From assembly GCA_018436705.1 (NCBI GenBank), contig JAHDLA010000019.1:62001-126000 (forward strand): a stretch of 64,000 nucleotides of DNA, in the 5' to 3' direction. This DNA is from Sedimentibacter sp. (GTDB lineage: Bacteria > Bacillota > Clostridia > Tissierellales > Sedimentibacteraceae). The translations under genes and the position numbers were made by a program. Positions 36,791-45,710 of this stretch are shown one piece after another (the first letter of the stretch is position 1; every line of letters starts with the position of its first letter). Below the pieces are notes generated by a model that saw only the letters and a list, made by a program, of their open reading frames with translations, was not told the DNA's origin and ran no database searches.

Positions 36791-37729
36791 TTATTCTGTA
36801 ATTGTTGCTTCGCTTTTTAATTTCTCAAGAAGCTCTTCATATTTAAATGATTTATAGTATTCTGTCAAAGCTGTTTTTTCTGTTTCTACAGTAATTTCAT
36901 CATCTACAATTTTGTCAGTCACTTTAATAATATGATAACCGAAGTCTGATTTCACTGGCTCGCTTATTTCTCCGATTTCCATAGAGAATGCTGCCTCTGA
37001 AAATGGCTGAACCATATCAGTGTATTGGAAATAATCCAAGTCTCCTCCGTTAGCCGCGCTTCCTGTATCTAAAGATAGTTCCGTAGCCAGGCCCTCAAAA
37101 TTTTCGCCATTGTTAAGTCTTTCAACAACATCCTTAGCTTCATCCTCAGTTTCAACAAGTATGTGACTCGCTTTTACCTTTATATTCATTTTTAAATCAT
37201 TAAACAATGTTTGAAGCTCTTCATCCGTAGGCTGTAAGTTTTCAATTTTCAATGCAAGATAATGATTTATCAGGAATTCTTTTTTCAATGATTCTTTAAG
37301 ATATTCTTCCGTCATTCCATAATTTTCAAGAAACTGCTGATATTGTTCATCAGTATCTAGGTATGTTTTAAAGTTATCAAGCTCACCTTTAAGTTCTTCT
37401 TCAGAAATAGTAATTCCTTCTTTTTCTGCTGCTTCAACCAACAAAAGATCCATAATAAGTTGATCTAACAAAGTGCTTTCATAATAGCTCCCCATTGTCT
37501 GACCTTCGGAAATCTCCTGCTCCCACGCATCCGCTCCATATTGATTTTCTGCCATTTTTTTATATACTGACAGATGCTCATCATATTCTTCCTGAGTAAT
37601 AACTTTGTCGTTGACTTTAGCTTTTATACCTTCTTCAACTGTATCAGTGCTTTCCTGCTTACATGCGGTAACTGATAAAACCATTGTTAAAGCAAGAGTC
37701 AGTGCTAATGCTTGTTTCAATTTATTCAT
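36791..37729 (-). CDS. PrsA/SurA-type peptidyl-prolyl isomerase lipoprotein
   Basis: A 312-residue lipoprotein foldase. The signal peptide ends in a lipobox with Cys23 (SVTAC). A SurA_N-like helical region follows, then a parvulin domain (about 185-275) with KASHILVETEDEA, NGGDLDYFQ and FGYHIIKVTD, all canonical. It helps secreted proteins fold on the outer face of the membrane. The start overlaps the end of mfd by eight bases, so it is in the glmU-pth-mfd operon. Confidence 0.92.
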   Translation of the reverse strand: MNKLKQALALTLALTMVLSVTACKQESTDTVEEGIKAKVNDKVITQEEYDEHLSVYKKMAENQYGADAWEQEISEGQTMGSYYESTLLDQLIMDLLLVEAAEKEGITISEEELKGELDNFKTYLDTDEQYQQFLENYGMTEEYLKESLKKEFLINHYLALKIENLQPTDEELQTLFNDLKMNIKVKASHILVETEDEAKDVVERLNNGENFEGLATELSLDTGSAANGGDLDYFQYTDMVQPFSEAAFSMEIGEISEPVKSDFGYHIIKVTDKIVDDEITVETEKTALTEYYKSFKYEELLEKLKSEATITE

Positions 37730-40700
37730 ATTTTTCCTCCCTGGCAGATTCTCTTAAACCTGCTTTATAATTAATTAATATTTCAAAGAATTTTTCAAGT
37801 TCCTCCAGAATTTTCAATTGTTCTGTAGAATCTAATCTATATTTAATAACAGGCTCTCTTGAAACGTCAAATTTTATTTTTGCATTGTAATTTTCAATTA
37901 AGAAACCTATTATGTCCTGACTCAGATCGTTGCCGGAAGTTAACTCTATGTTTATAATAAAACCTGCTTGCGCAATTGATTTTACATGCAGCTTTTTGCA
38001 AAGAGATTTAATATAAGAAATTTTCATCAGGTTGTCTACCTGTACCGGCGTATTTCCAAATCTATCTATAATTTCTTCTGTGATATCATATATATCATCT
38101 TTACTTGAAGCTGCTGCTATTTTTTTATATATCTCAATTTTCTGCTCTTCATTCTCAATATAGGTTGACGGTATATATCCATCAACACTTATGTCTACAG
38201 AGGTCTCAATATCCTCATCCTCACAACTCTTGCCCTGAAGCTCTTTAACTGCCCTGTCAAGGAATTTAACATACAAATCGTAGCCTATTGCAAGCATATG
38301 CCCATGCTGCTCCGATCCTAATATGTTTCCGCATCCTCTTATTTCCAAATCCCTCATAGCAATTTTAAATCCTGATCCAAATTCTGTGAATTCCTTAATT
38401 GCCTTAAGTCTTTTGTCAGCTACTTCAGAAAGCATTTTATCCTTTTCATATGTCAAATATGCAAAGGCAACCTTGTTTGATCTTCCTATTCTTCCTCTTA
38501 GCTGATAAAGCTGGGAAAGCCCCAAATGATCGGCATTATCAATTATCAAAGTATTTGCATTAGGAATGTCCATTCCTGTCTCAATAATGGTTGTGCACAT
38601 CAATATATCATATTCTTTATTAACAAATTCAAGCATTATATTTTCAAGGTGACGTTCGCTCATCTGCCCATGAGCTACAGCAATTCTGGCATTTGGAACA
38701 AGTTTCTGAAGCTTTGAAGCAGCGCTGTCAATATCAATTACTCTATTATGCACATAGTAAACTTGACCACCTCTTGAAATTTCCTTTTCTATAGAATCTT
38801 TTATAATTCCATCATTATATTCCATTACATATGTCTGAATAGGCAGCCTATCTCCTGGGGGTTCAGAAATAATACTCATATCTCTAACACCAATCATAGA
38901 CATATGAAGAGTTCTTGGAATCGGTGTAGCTGATAGTGTTAATACATCTATATTTGTCTTAAGCTGCTTAATAAGCTCCTTGTGCTTAACGCCGAACCTC
39001 TGTTCTTCATCTATTATAAGAAGCCCGAGATCTTTGAACTTAAGATCTTTTGAAAGAAGTTTGTGCGTGCCTACAACAATGTCAACAAGTCCCTTGTTCA
39101 AGTCATTGATCACCTTTACCTGCTGATAAGGCGTTCTGAACCTGGAAAGCATTTCTACCTTAACAGGATATCCCCTAAATCTATCTACTATATTTGCATA
39201 GTGCTGCTGCGCCAATATAGTTGTAGGTACGAGTATTGCCACCTGCTTTGAATCCATTACCGCTTTAAATGCAGCCCTCATTGCAACTTCTGTTTTCCCA
39301 AATCCAACATCGCCGCAAAGAAGTCTGTCCATACAAACAGGCCTTTCCATATCTTTCTTGATCTCTTTTGTACATCTCAGCTGGTCATCTGTTTCCTGGA
39401 AAGGAAATTTATATTCAAATTCCTTCTGCCATTCTGTGTCAGACGAAAACGCATGTCCTTTGACTACTTTTCGCTGAGCATAAAGCTTAACAAGTTCAGC
39501 TGCCATGTTCTCTATTGCAGCTTTTGTGCGTTCCTTGGTTTTAACCCACTCAACGCTTCCCATTTTGTTAAGCTTCGGTTTTTCAGAGTCTGAACCAATA
39601 TATTTTTGAATCAAAGACATCTGATCTACAGGTACATAAAGCTTATCTTCGCCTTTATACTTTATGCACAAATAATCTTTTTTAATGTTTTGAACATCAA
39701 TTTTCTCAATTCCGATGTACTGTCCGATTCCGTGGTGCTCATGAACTACAAAATCTCCTACTTTAAGATCCGTAAAAATTTCAATTTTTGACCCTTTTCT
39801 TTTTTTAGCCTTTTTAGGTTTTTTCCTCAAGCTGCCAAAAACTTCATTTTCGGTCAATATAAGTATTTTATTATCGTAGTATTCAAAGCCTTTTTTGACT
39901 TTTCCGGGCATTATTATCACTTGTCCGCTTTCGGCAGCGACATTTGCGGTCTTGGACAGAGTCGTTGTGCATTCATAATCATTTAATAGATTATGAAGTT
40001 TCAAGCATCCTTCATTGCTTGAAAGCACTATGGCAATCTTGTAGCCTTTATATTTCAATCTGTTTAAATCCTTAGACAGATCCTCCATCTTACCATAATA
40101 ATATGGAGCTTCTTTAAACTGCAACGAAACAGATTCTTCTGCTTTGAAAATCTTATCCCTTCCATTTACAGACACAAAAGGAATTTCTGTAAGCTTTGCC
40201 TTTAATTCTTGTTCACTAATAAAAACGCAACTTTGTTTTGTAAAAATCTCGCCCTTTTCAAACAATTCGCTGAACTTCAATTCATAGCTGTCATTCAAGG
40301 ATCCTAATTCTTCGAATACTCTTTCCGGCTCATCAACTATAAGTATGAAATCCTCACCGAAATAATCAAGCACACTTACAAAGCTGTCTTTCAGGAAGGG
40401 AACCAATAGATCGGAATTCTCTATTGATAATCCTTCTTTCAATTTGTCTCTGTAAGCGTTGTACATACTTCTGAGTTTTTTCTGTACTTCTTTTGACTCA
40501 GACAGATTTTTTATCTTATCCATCCTGCTTTGATAGTCCATATCTATTTCAATAAGCATGCTGTCAATTTCATCCTTATTGAACAGTAAGTCACTGCAAG
40601 GTATTATTCTAACAGATTTCAAATTTTTAACGGATCTCTGTGTTTTTAAATCTACTGAACGTATTGAATCAATTTCATCATCAAAAAATTCAATTCTAAC

Positions 40701-41267
40701 AGGATTAGATTCTGACGGAGAAAATATATCAACTATTCCTCCTCTTATGGAAAACTGTCCTACACCTTCTATTGCATCAACTCTTTCATACTTAAGATTT
40801 ATAAGATTTTTTTTGAGCTCATTCATATCATAGCAGTTGCCATATTTTAATACTATTATAGAATCCTTAAATCTATCTTTAGGCATAACTCTTGTTACGA
40901 TAGAATTTATAGATGCGGTAACAGCACATTTTTTTAAATTAAGGGTTTTATCGAGCAAGTATGATCTTTTATATTCTACATCTTTGCTTAATGCATCTAC
41001 ATTGTACAATATAAATTCCTTGGGATGAAATCTTTCCGCATTGTCTGTAAAGGCTTTTATTTCTTCCTCGTACTTTCTTGATTTTGATTCGCTGGAAGTT
41101 ATAACAAGTATCTTATCAGCAGCGGTTTCCAATAAATTACACACCAAAAATGCCATACTTTCTTCATTAATCCCCTGAACTTGCTGACTTTTTCCATTTT
41201 TATAGTTTTCAATTATCTTATTAAATTTTTCTGTTTTTTGAAACTGCTCAAACAAAATTTTGTTCAT
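37722..41267 (-). CDS. mfd: Transcription-repair coupling factor
   Basis: A DNA translocase that removes stalled RNA polymerase and recruits UvrA. The 1181 residues include the UvrB-like N-terminus, the CarD-like RNA-polymerase-interaction domain (GDFVVHEHHGIGQYIGIEK near residue 505), Walker A GDVGFGKTEVAMRAAFKA, DEEQRFG and motif VI QLRGRIGRS, and the TRCF C-terminal domain. I chose the ATG at 41267 (MNKILFEQF) with AAGGA before it; the earlier in-frame start adds 19 residues without a ribosome site. It lies 85 bases after pth. Confidence 0.96.
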   Translation of the reverse strand: MNKILFEQFQKTEKFNKIIENYKNGKSQQVQGINEESMAFLVCNLLETAADKILVITSSESKSRKYEEEIKAFTDNAERFHPKEFILYNVDALSKDVEYKRSYLLDKTLNLKKCAVTASINSIVTRVMPKDRFKDSIIVLKYGNCYDMNELKKNLINLKYERVDAIEGVGQFSIRGGIVDIFSPSESNPVRIEFFDDEIDSIRSVDLKTQRSVKNLKSVRIIPCSDLLFNKDEIDSMLIEIDMDYQSRMDKIKNLSESKEVQKKLRSMYNAYRDKLKEGLSIENSDLLVPFLKDSFVSVLDYFGEDFILIVDEPERVFEELGSLNDSYELKFSELFEKGEIFTKQSCVFISEQELKAKLTEIPFVSVNGRDKIFKAEESVSLQFKEAPYYYGKMEDLSKDLNRLKYKGYKIAIVLSSNEGCLKLHNLLNDYECTTTLSKTANVAAESGQVIIMPGKVKKGFEYYDNKILILTENEVFGSLRKKPKKAKKRKGSKIEIFTDLKVGDFVVHEHHGIGQYIGIEKIDVQNIKKDYLCIKYKGEDKLYVPVDQMSLIQKYIGSDSEKPKLNKMGSVEWVKTKERTKAAIENMAAELVKLYAQRKVVKGHAFSSDTEWQKEFEYKFPFQETDDQLRCTKEIKKDMERPVCMDRLLCGDVGFGKTEVAMRAAFKAVMDSKQVAILVPTTILAQQHYANIVDRFRGYPVKVEMLSRFRTPYQQVKVINDLNKGLVDIVVGTHKLLSKDLKFKDLGLLIIDEEQRFGVKHKELIKQLKTNIDVLTLSATPIPRTLHMSMIGVRDMSIISEPPGDRLPIQTYVMEYNDGIIKDSIEKEISRGGQVYYVHNRVIDIDSAASKLQKLVPNARIAVAHGQMSERHLENIMLEFVNKEYDILMCTTIIETGMDIPNANTLIIDNADHLGLSQLYQLRGRIGRSNKVAFAYLTYEKDKMLSEVADKRLKAIKEFTEFGSGFKIAMRDLEIRGCGNILGSEQHGHMLAIGYDLYVKFLDRAVKELQGKSCEDEDIETSVDISVDGYIPSTYIENEEQKIEIYKKIAAASSKDDIYDITEEIIDRFGNTPVQVDNLMKISYIKSLCKKLHVKSIAQAGFIINIELTSGNDLSQDIIGFLIENYNAKIKFDVSREPVIKYRLDSTEQLKILEELEKFFEILINYKAGLRESAREEKYE

Positions 41268-41351
41268 GACTATCCTTTTTAGCACAAAGTTTACATCATT
41301 ATGCCGAATTTCCGAACATTTCATTCGGTTACGACATAAGTCATGTAACTT

Positions 41352-41933
41352 CTAATCCCGAAGCTGTTCACATGTAGATTTTATATTATATTTCTGCATT
41401 GCTGCGTCTATGTTATTCTCAATAATTTCTATTGCCGCTTCAGCAGCTTTCTCCATTATCATACTGATTTTATCTAATTCATCTCTTCCAAATTTCTGGA
41501 GAACATAATCGGCCAAATCAATATTAGAATTTCTTCCTATTCCTACACGAATGCGCGGAAAATTTTCTCCCACATGGCTGATTATAGATTTCATACCATT
41601 ATGTGTTCCCGGACTTCCGTGGGGCCTGATTCTCAGAGTTCCTAATGGTATATCTATATCATCATAAATTACTATCAAGTTCTCTACAGGTATTTTATAA
41701 AATTTTATTATTTCATCAATAGCAATTCCGCTTCTATTCATATAAGTAACAGGTTTTACAAGCATAACTTTTTCTCCGTTTATGAAAGTTTCGCCATAAA
41801 CGGAGTTAAATTTAAGTTTATTCAACTTTACATCATACTTTTCTGCCAAACATTCTAATGTATCATAACCTACATTATGTCTGGTTCCTGTATATTCTTT
41901 ACCGGGATTGCCAAGTCCTGCAATTATATACAT
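41352..41933 (-). CDS. pth: Peptidyl-tRNA hydrolase
   Basis: Releases tRNA from stalled peptidyl-tRNA. The 193 residues contain MYIIAGLGNPGKEYTGTRHNVGYD with the catalytic His (motif within residues 1-24), KPVTYMNRSG, and YDDIDIPLGTLRIRPHGSPG with GTHNGMKSI. It follows glmU by eight bases. Equivalent to spoVC in B. subtilis, in the same neighbourhood. Confidence 0.97.
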   Translation of the reverse strand: MYIIAGLGNPGKEYTGTRHNVGYDTLECLAEKYDVKLNKLKFNSVYGETFINGEKVMLVKPVTYMNRSGIAIDEIIKFYKIPVENLIVIYDDIDIPLGTLRIRPHGSPGTHNGMKSIISHVGENFPRIRVGIGRNSNIDLADYVLQKFGRDELDKISMIMEKAAEAAIEIIENNIDAAMQKYNIKSTCEQLRD

Positions 41934-41941
41934 ATTTACCT

Positions 41942-43312
41942 CTAATATCTGTTTTTCCCCAAACCTTTTTTATTAACCTGCCTAGCCCTTGCTATAGCCA
42001 GATCTCCTTCTTCAACGTCATCAGTTATTGTAGAGCCGCAAGCTACATACCCTCCCTGCTGCACTGTTACCGGAGCAACAAGATTTGAATTGCTACCTAC
42101 AAAAGCTCCATCCCCAACAATTGTTTGATGCTTGCTTTTTCCGTCATAATTCACAAATACCACACCACATCCTATATTTACATTCTTTCCTACTGTAGCG
42201 TCTCCTATGTATGATAAATGTGAAGATTTAGAGTTATCTCCTATTGTTGACTTCTTAACTTCTACAAAATCACCAATTTTGACATTTTTACCCAAGACTG
42301 TGCCCGGTCTTAAATATGCAAAAGGCCCTACAGTTGACCCCTCATCTATAGTTGATTCAATTACTTTTGAACTTTCAACTGTCACATTATTTTTCAAAGC
42401 AGAATCTATTATTCTGGCATTAGGCCCTATAGTGCAGTTTGATCCGATTACTGTGCTTCCTTCCAACATACTTCCAGGGTATACTACCGTATCTGCTCCT
42501 ATTTTAACCGTATCTGCTATATATGTGTGCTCAGAATCTATAAAGGTAACTCCTGAGAGCATTAGCTTTTTATTTATTCTTTCCTGCATTATCTTATTTA
42601 CCTCAGCAAGTTGTACTCTATCGTTCACTGCTTTTATATCAGTTGAATCTTCTAGTAACCATCCGCCTATTTTATGACCTTCTGTATTCAAAACCTTAAT
42701 TGTATCGGTAAGATAATACTCTCCCTGTGAATTATTTGTGTCAATTTTTTGCAATGCGCTTTTAAGCATATTCCCACTGAAGCAGTAAATTCCTGTGTTA
42801 ATTTCGTTTATTTTCTTTATTTCATCTGAAGCATCCTTTTCCTCAACAATATCCATTATTGACAAATCGTTATTTCTTACTATCCTGCCGTACCCTTTAG
42901 GATTCTCCAGATGCGAAGTCATAACTGATGCTGCATAATCATTATTTTCATGATATTTCATAAATGATACAAGAGTTTCACTTCTAATAAGCGGTCCGTC
43001 TCCAACTAAAATCACAACCGTATCATTATTATTAATGTATTCCACAGCAGACATAACAGCAAAGCCCGTTCCGTAAGGTGCCCCTTCTCCAATAGGCTGT
43101 TCCACTGTAACAACATTCATATCCTTTATATTATGTCCAACTTTTTCTTTCCCATGACCTAGTACAACAACATTTTTTTCTATTCCTGAACTTTTAGCAG
43201 CATCCACAACGTACCTGATCATCTCTTTACCGCAAACTTTGTGCAAGGTTTTCGGTATGTCAGATCTCATCCTCGTTCCCTCACCAGCCGCTAAAATAAT
43301 TGACATGCCCAT
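41942..43312 (-). CDS. glmU: Bifunctional UDP-GlcNAc pyrophosphorylase / glucosamine-1-phosphate acetyltransferase
   Basis: Makes UDP-N-acetylglucosamine for the wall. The 456-residue enzyme has the nucleotidyltransferase signature LAAGEGTRMRSDIPKTLHKV and a C-terminal left-handed beta-helix acetyltransferase domain (repeated hexapeptides from about 250, with NIGCGVVFVNYDGKSKHQT). I chose the ATG at 43312 (MGMSIILAAGEG), seven bases after AAGGAG; the promoter -10 (43348-43343) lies downstream of the longer ORF start, which rules that start out. Confidence 0.97.
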   Translation of the reverse strand: MGMSIILAAGEGTRMRSDIPKTLHKVCGKEMIRYVVDAAKSSGIEKNVVVLGHGKEKVGHNIKDMNVVTVEQPIGEGAPYGTGFAVMSAVEYINNNDTVVILVGDGPLIRSETLVSFMKYHENNDYAASVMTSHLENPKGYGRIVRNNDLSIMDIVEEKDASDEIKKINEINTGIYCFSGNMLKSALQKIDTNNSQGEYYLTDTIKVLNTEGHKIGGWLLEDSTDIKAVNDRVQLAEVNKIMQERINKKLMLSGVTFIDSEHTYIADTVKIGADTVVYPGSMLEGSTVIGSNCTIGPNARIIDSALKNNVTVESSKVIESTIDEGSTVGPFAYLRPGTVLGKNVKIGDFVEVKKSTIGDNSKSSHLSYIGDATVGKNVNIGCGVVFVNYDGKSKHQTIVGDGAFVGSNSNLVAPVTVQQGGYVACGSTITDDVEEGDLAIARARQVNKKGLGKNRY

Positions 43313-43342
43313 ACATTTTCTCCTTGTTCGTAATACTTTGCT

Positions 43343-43371
43343 ATTATAGTACATATTATTCTAAAAGTAAA
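43343..43371 (-). promoter_or_regulatory. Promoter of the glmU-pth-mfd-prsA-like operon
   Basis: On the minus strand TTTACT (43371-43366), 17 bases, TATAAT (43348-43343). Transcription would start near 43336, leaving a leader of about 24 bases. Confidence 0.8.
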
Positions 43372-43550
43372 TTAAAAATGAAAAAATTGATAAAAAATTT
43401 GAAATATCAACAAATTTTTATTTATAAAATAAGCTTTGTTTAAATAATTTTTAAAGTTTTTAAACCCAAGATATCGTATTCATGTAATAATAGGTATAAT
43501 TAAAAATATATTACATATTAATAATTAAGTCAAAAAATCTCATAATAAAA

Positions 43551-43568
43551 GGGTCTTATAAAAGACCC
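43551..43568 (-). terminator. Terminator of spoVG
   Basis: GGGTCTT and AAGACCC form a 7-bp hairpin with a four-base loop 35 bases after the spoVG stop, followed on the minus strand by TTTTATTAT. It separates spoVG from glmU. Confidence 0.8.
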
Positions 43569-43603
43569 GTAAACTGTTGATTATACAATCATCAGTCATG
43601 GCG

Positions 43604-43894
43604 CTATAGAAGAGCAGCTTCTGCACTTTCACTTTCTTCTAAGCGCTTTTCTTCATAAGCCTTAAAAACAGCATCTGCAACAAGATTTCTTGTTTCAGAA
43701 TTAATTGGATGAGCTATATCTTTGAACTCTCCATCCGGCATTTTTCTACTTGGCATAGCTATGAACAAGCCTTCTTGTCCTTCAATAATTTTAATGTCAT
43801 GTACCACAAAGCAATCATCAAAAGTAACGGAAACGATTGCCTTCATCTTACCTTCTGAATTAATTTTTCTGACTCTAACGTCCGAAATTTTCAT
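43604..43894 (-). CDS. spoVG: SpoVG regulatory RNA/DNA-binding protein
   Basis: A 96-residue protein with the full SpoVG core: [20 protein letters not shown], then [20 protein letters not shown] and [19 protein letters not shown]. SpoVG affects septation, sporulation and virulence genes in other Firmicutes. I chose the ATG at 43894 with an AAGGTGGTGA site before it. It lies between purR and glmU as in Bacillus. Confidence 0.96.
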   Translation of the reverse strand: MKISDVRVRKINSEGKMKAIVSVTFDDCFVVHDIKIIEGQEGLFIAMPSRKMPDGEFKDIAHPINSETRNLVADAVFKAYEEKRLEESESAEAALL

Positions 43895-43937
43895 GTTGTC
43901 ACCACCTTCCCCCAAAAGATTATGTCCACTTTTTTCT

Positions 43938-43966
43938 ATTATACTATATTAAATAGAAAAAAGCAA
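43938..43966 (-). promoter_or_regulatory. Probable promoter of spoVG
   Basis: On the minus strand TTGCTT (43966-43961), 17 bases, TATAAT (43943-43938). B. subtilis spoVG uses sigma-H; this one reads better as a sigma-A type site. Confidence 0.55.
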
Positions 43967-43970
43967 AAAA

Positions 43971-43998
43971 ACATTTTCTTTTTTGTGGGAAAAAATGT
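43971..43998 (-). terminator. Terminator of purR
   Basis: A hairpin of ACATTTT-type arms (one small bulge) starting five bases after the purR stop, followed on the minus strand by a run of seven T. Its T-run overlaps the -35 region of spoVG. Confidence 0.65.
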
Positions 43999-44002
43999 GA
44001 AA

Positions 44003-44824
44003 TTATTTTAACAATTTACTGTTAGGGGTTATGTCGATAATTCCTTCCTTTTCATTTATTCCATTTAACACGAGTAGAGATAAATAATTATCAACCAGTT
44101 TTTTTTCAGGTTGCTTTGTTTCAATAACAACAGCAGTACCTACAACTTCCGCATTAAATTCCCTCATCATGTCGGCCATGCCCTTGCATGTACCGCCTCC
44201 TTTCATGAAGTCATCCACTATCAGAACCCTTGAATTCTCCCTCAATGATCGTTTTGACAAAGACATTGTCTGTATATTATTTGAAGAACCGGATACGTAG
44301 TTAATACTTACAGTCGCTCCTTCGGTTACTTTATTATTTCTTCTTATAACTGCAACAGGCACATTAAGCTTTTGTCCCGTTAATATGGCAGCCGGTATCC
44401 CCTTTGTTTCAACAGTTATTATACAGTCTATCTTTTTGTTGGAAAATTCCGAGGATATTACCTTTGCAATGTTTGTAACAACTCCGGGGTTATTGAAAAT
44501 ATCCGTCATATATATGAATCCCCCAGAAAGTATTCTGTTTTTATGCGAAAACATCTCACACAAGCTATCAAGTATGTCTGTTCTTTCTTTCATTCCCATT
44601 ACAGGTATAAAGACAGCACCGCCCGCTGCCCCCGAGATAGTCTCAATTTTACCGTAATCAAGCTCTGAGACTAATTCTTTTACTATTGCAACATCTTCAC
44701 TTATTGTTGATTTAGCAGCATTGAAAATTTCTGAAAAATAGTTGTAAGAAAAAATGAAATTTGGCTTTTCGGCGAATATTTTCATCAATGCACCGATTCT
44801 TTGGTTTCTTTTATATTTTTTCAT
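44003..44824 (-). CDS. purR: Purine operon repressor PurR
   Basis: A 273-residue repressor of the Bacillus type: an N-terminal winged helix (RNQRIGALMKIFAEKPNFIFSYNYF) and a C-terminal phosphoribosyltransferase-like domain with the PRPP loop RVLIVDDFMKGGGTCKGM. PRPP releases it from DNA. It is unrelated to the LacI-family PurR of E. coli. The gene carries a PurBox pair over its own promoter, so it probably represses itself as well as the pur operon at 10585-21475. Confidence 0.96.
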   Translation of the reverse strand: MKKYKRNQRIGALMKIFAEKPNFIFSYNYFSEIFNAAKSTISEDVAIVKELVSELDYGKIETISGAAGGAVFIPVMGMKERTDILDSLCEMFSHKNRILSGGFIYMTDIFNNPGVVTNIAKVISSEFSNKKIDCIITVETKGIPAAILTGQKLNVPVAVIRRNNKVTEGATVSINYVSGSSNNIQTMSLSKRSLRENSRVLIVDDFMKGGGTCKGMADMMREFNAEVVGTAVVIETKQPEKKLVDNYLSLLVLNGINEKEGIIDITPNSKLLK

Positions 44825-44836
44825 ATTAACTCCGTC

Positions 44837-44870
44837 CGAATGTTTTAATTGATTATATAATAATCGTTCG
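44837..44870. promoter_or_regulatory. PurBox pair overlapping the purR promoter
   Basis: CGAA (44837-44840) and TTCG (44867-44870) lie 26 bases apart, exactly the CGAA-to-TTCG distance seen before purL. The arms are less perfect than before purL. One box falls between the -35 and -10, the other just downstream of the -10. Confidence 0.75.
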
Positions 44871-44880
44871 CAATTTTCAA
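44852..44880 (-). promoter_or_regulatory. Promoter of purR
   Basis: On the minus strand TTGAAA (44880-44875), 17 bases, TATAAT (44857-44852). It is overlapped by the PurBox pair, so bound PurR would block polymerase directly. Confidence 0.8.
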
Positions 44881-44912
44881 GATGCTAAATAAAATATTTT
44901 ATCATTCCAAAA

Positions 44913-45608
44913 CTAATTCAACTCTCCGCCTGCGTATAGTATCGATGCTTCTGTAAGCACCTCCATAGGATTTATAAAATTCCCATTAAACTTGTACATA
45001 TATTGTGCTGATGATAATTCTGTACATCCTAAAAGAAATGCATCTGCTTTTTTTTCCTTTAATTCCTCAACACATTCAAATAGAAGCGCAGTCCCTTCTT
45101 CATAATTCCCTTTTTTTATAACATCATATATAAATTTCATTATTTTTTCCTGAGTTCTTTCAGGAATTACTGTTTTAATTCCTACCTTTGCATAATAATC
45201 TTCATAAATTTTTGATTTTATTGTCCCGTCTGTGGCAAGTATGCCAATAACAGCTTCTTTTCCATACTTATTCAAAGTATACTTAGTAGTTTCTTCAAGC
45301 ATGTTTACAAAGGGTATATTTACGCTTTGTTTGATTACATCCACATAATAATGTGCTGTATTACAAGGCATTATCAAAAAATCTGCACCGGCCTGCTCCA
45401 GCTTCCTGGCAGATTTTACAAGCTCTTCTGTAGGGTTTTTGCCATCTGAAATTATTGCTTTTGTTCTGTCAGGTATGTCAGTATTTCCGTCAATAATTAC
45501 ATGTATGTGCTCCTGATCAGTAGCAGCTTTTGTTCTCAACACTATGCGATGATACAAGTCTACTGTAGCAAGAGGTCCCATTCCACCTATTATTCCTATA
45601 GTTTTCAT
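44913..45608 (-). CDS. Aspartate/glutamate racemase family protein
   Basis: A 231-residue cofactor-independent racemase. It begins MKTIGIIGGMGPLATVDLYH and has the two catalytic cysteines in IMPCNTAHYY (about residue 83) and LLGCTELSS (about 193). Most like aspartate racemases, which supply D-aspartate for the cell wall or other use. GAGGTG lies before the chosen ATG at 45608. It appears monocistronic. Confidence 0.9.
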   Translation of the reverse strand: MKTIGIIGGMGPLATVDLYHRIVLRTKAATDQEHIHVIIDGNTDIPDRTKAIISDGKNPTEELVKSARKLEQAGADFLIMPCNTAHYYVDVIKQSVNIPFVNMLEETTKYTLNKYGKEAVIGILATDGTIKSKIYEDYYAKVGIKTVIPERTQEKIMKFIYDVIKKGNYEEGTALLFECVEELKEKKADAFLLGCTELSSAQYMYKFNGNFINPMEVLTEASILYAGGELN

Positions 45609-45674
45609 TTTACACCTCAAATTTAATAATCTAATAAATTATATCACACAAGAAATACAGTAACAACAAAAAAA

Positions 45675-45702
45675 ACGAGCATATGAACATGCATATACTC
45701 GT
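45675..45702 (-). terminator. Terminator of the DUF4397 gene
   Basis: ACGAG-xATATG arms pair as an 11-bp hairpin (one mismatch), nine bases after the stop at 45711, followed on the minus strand by eight T. Confidence 0.85.
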
Positions 45703-45710
45703 AAACTATC

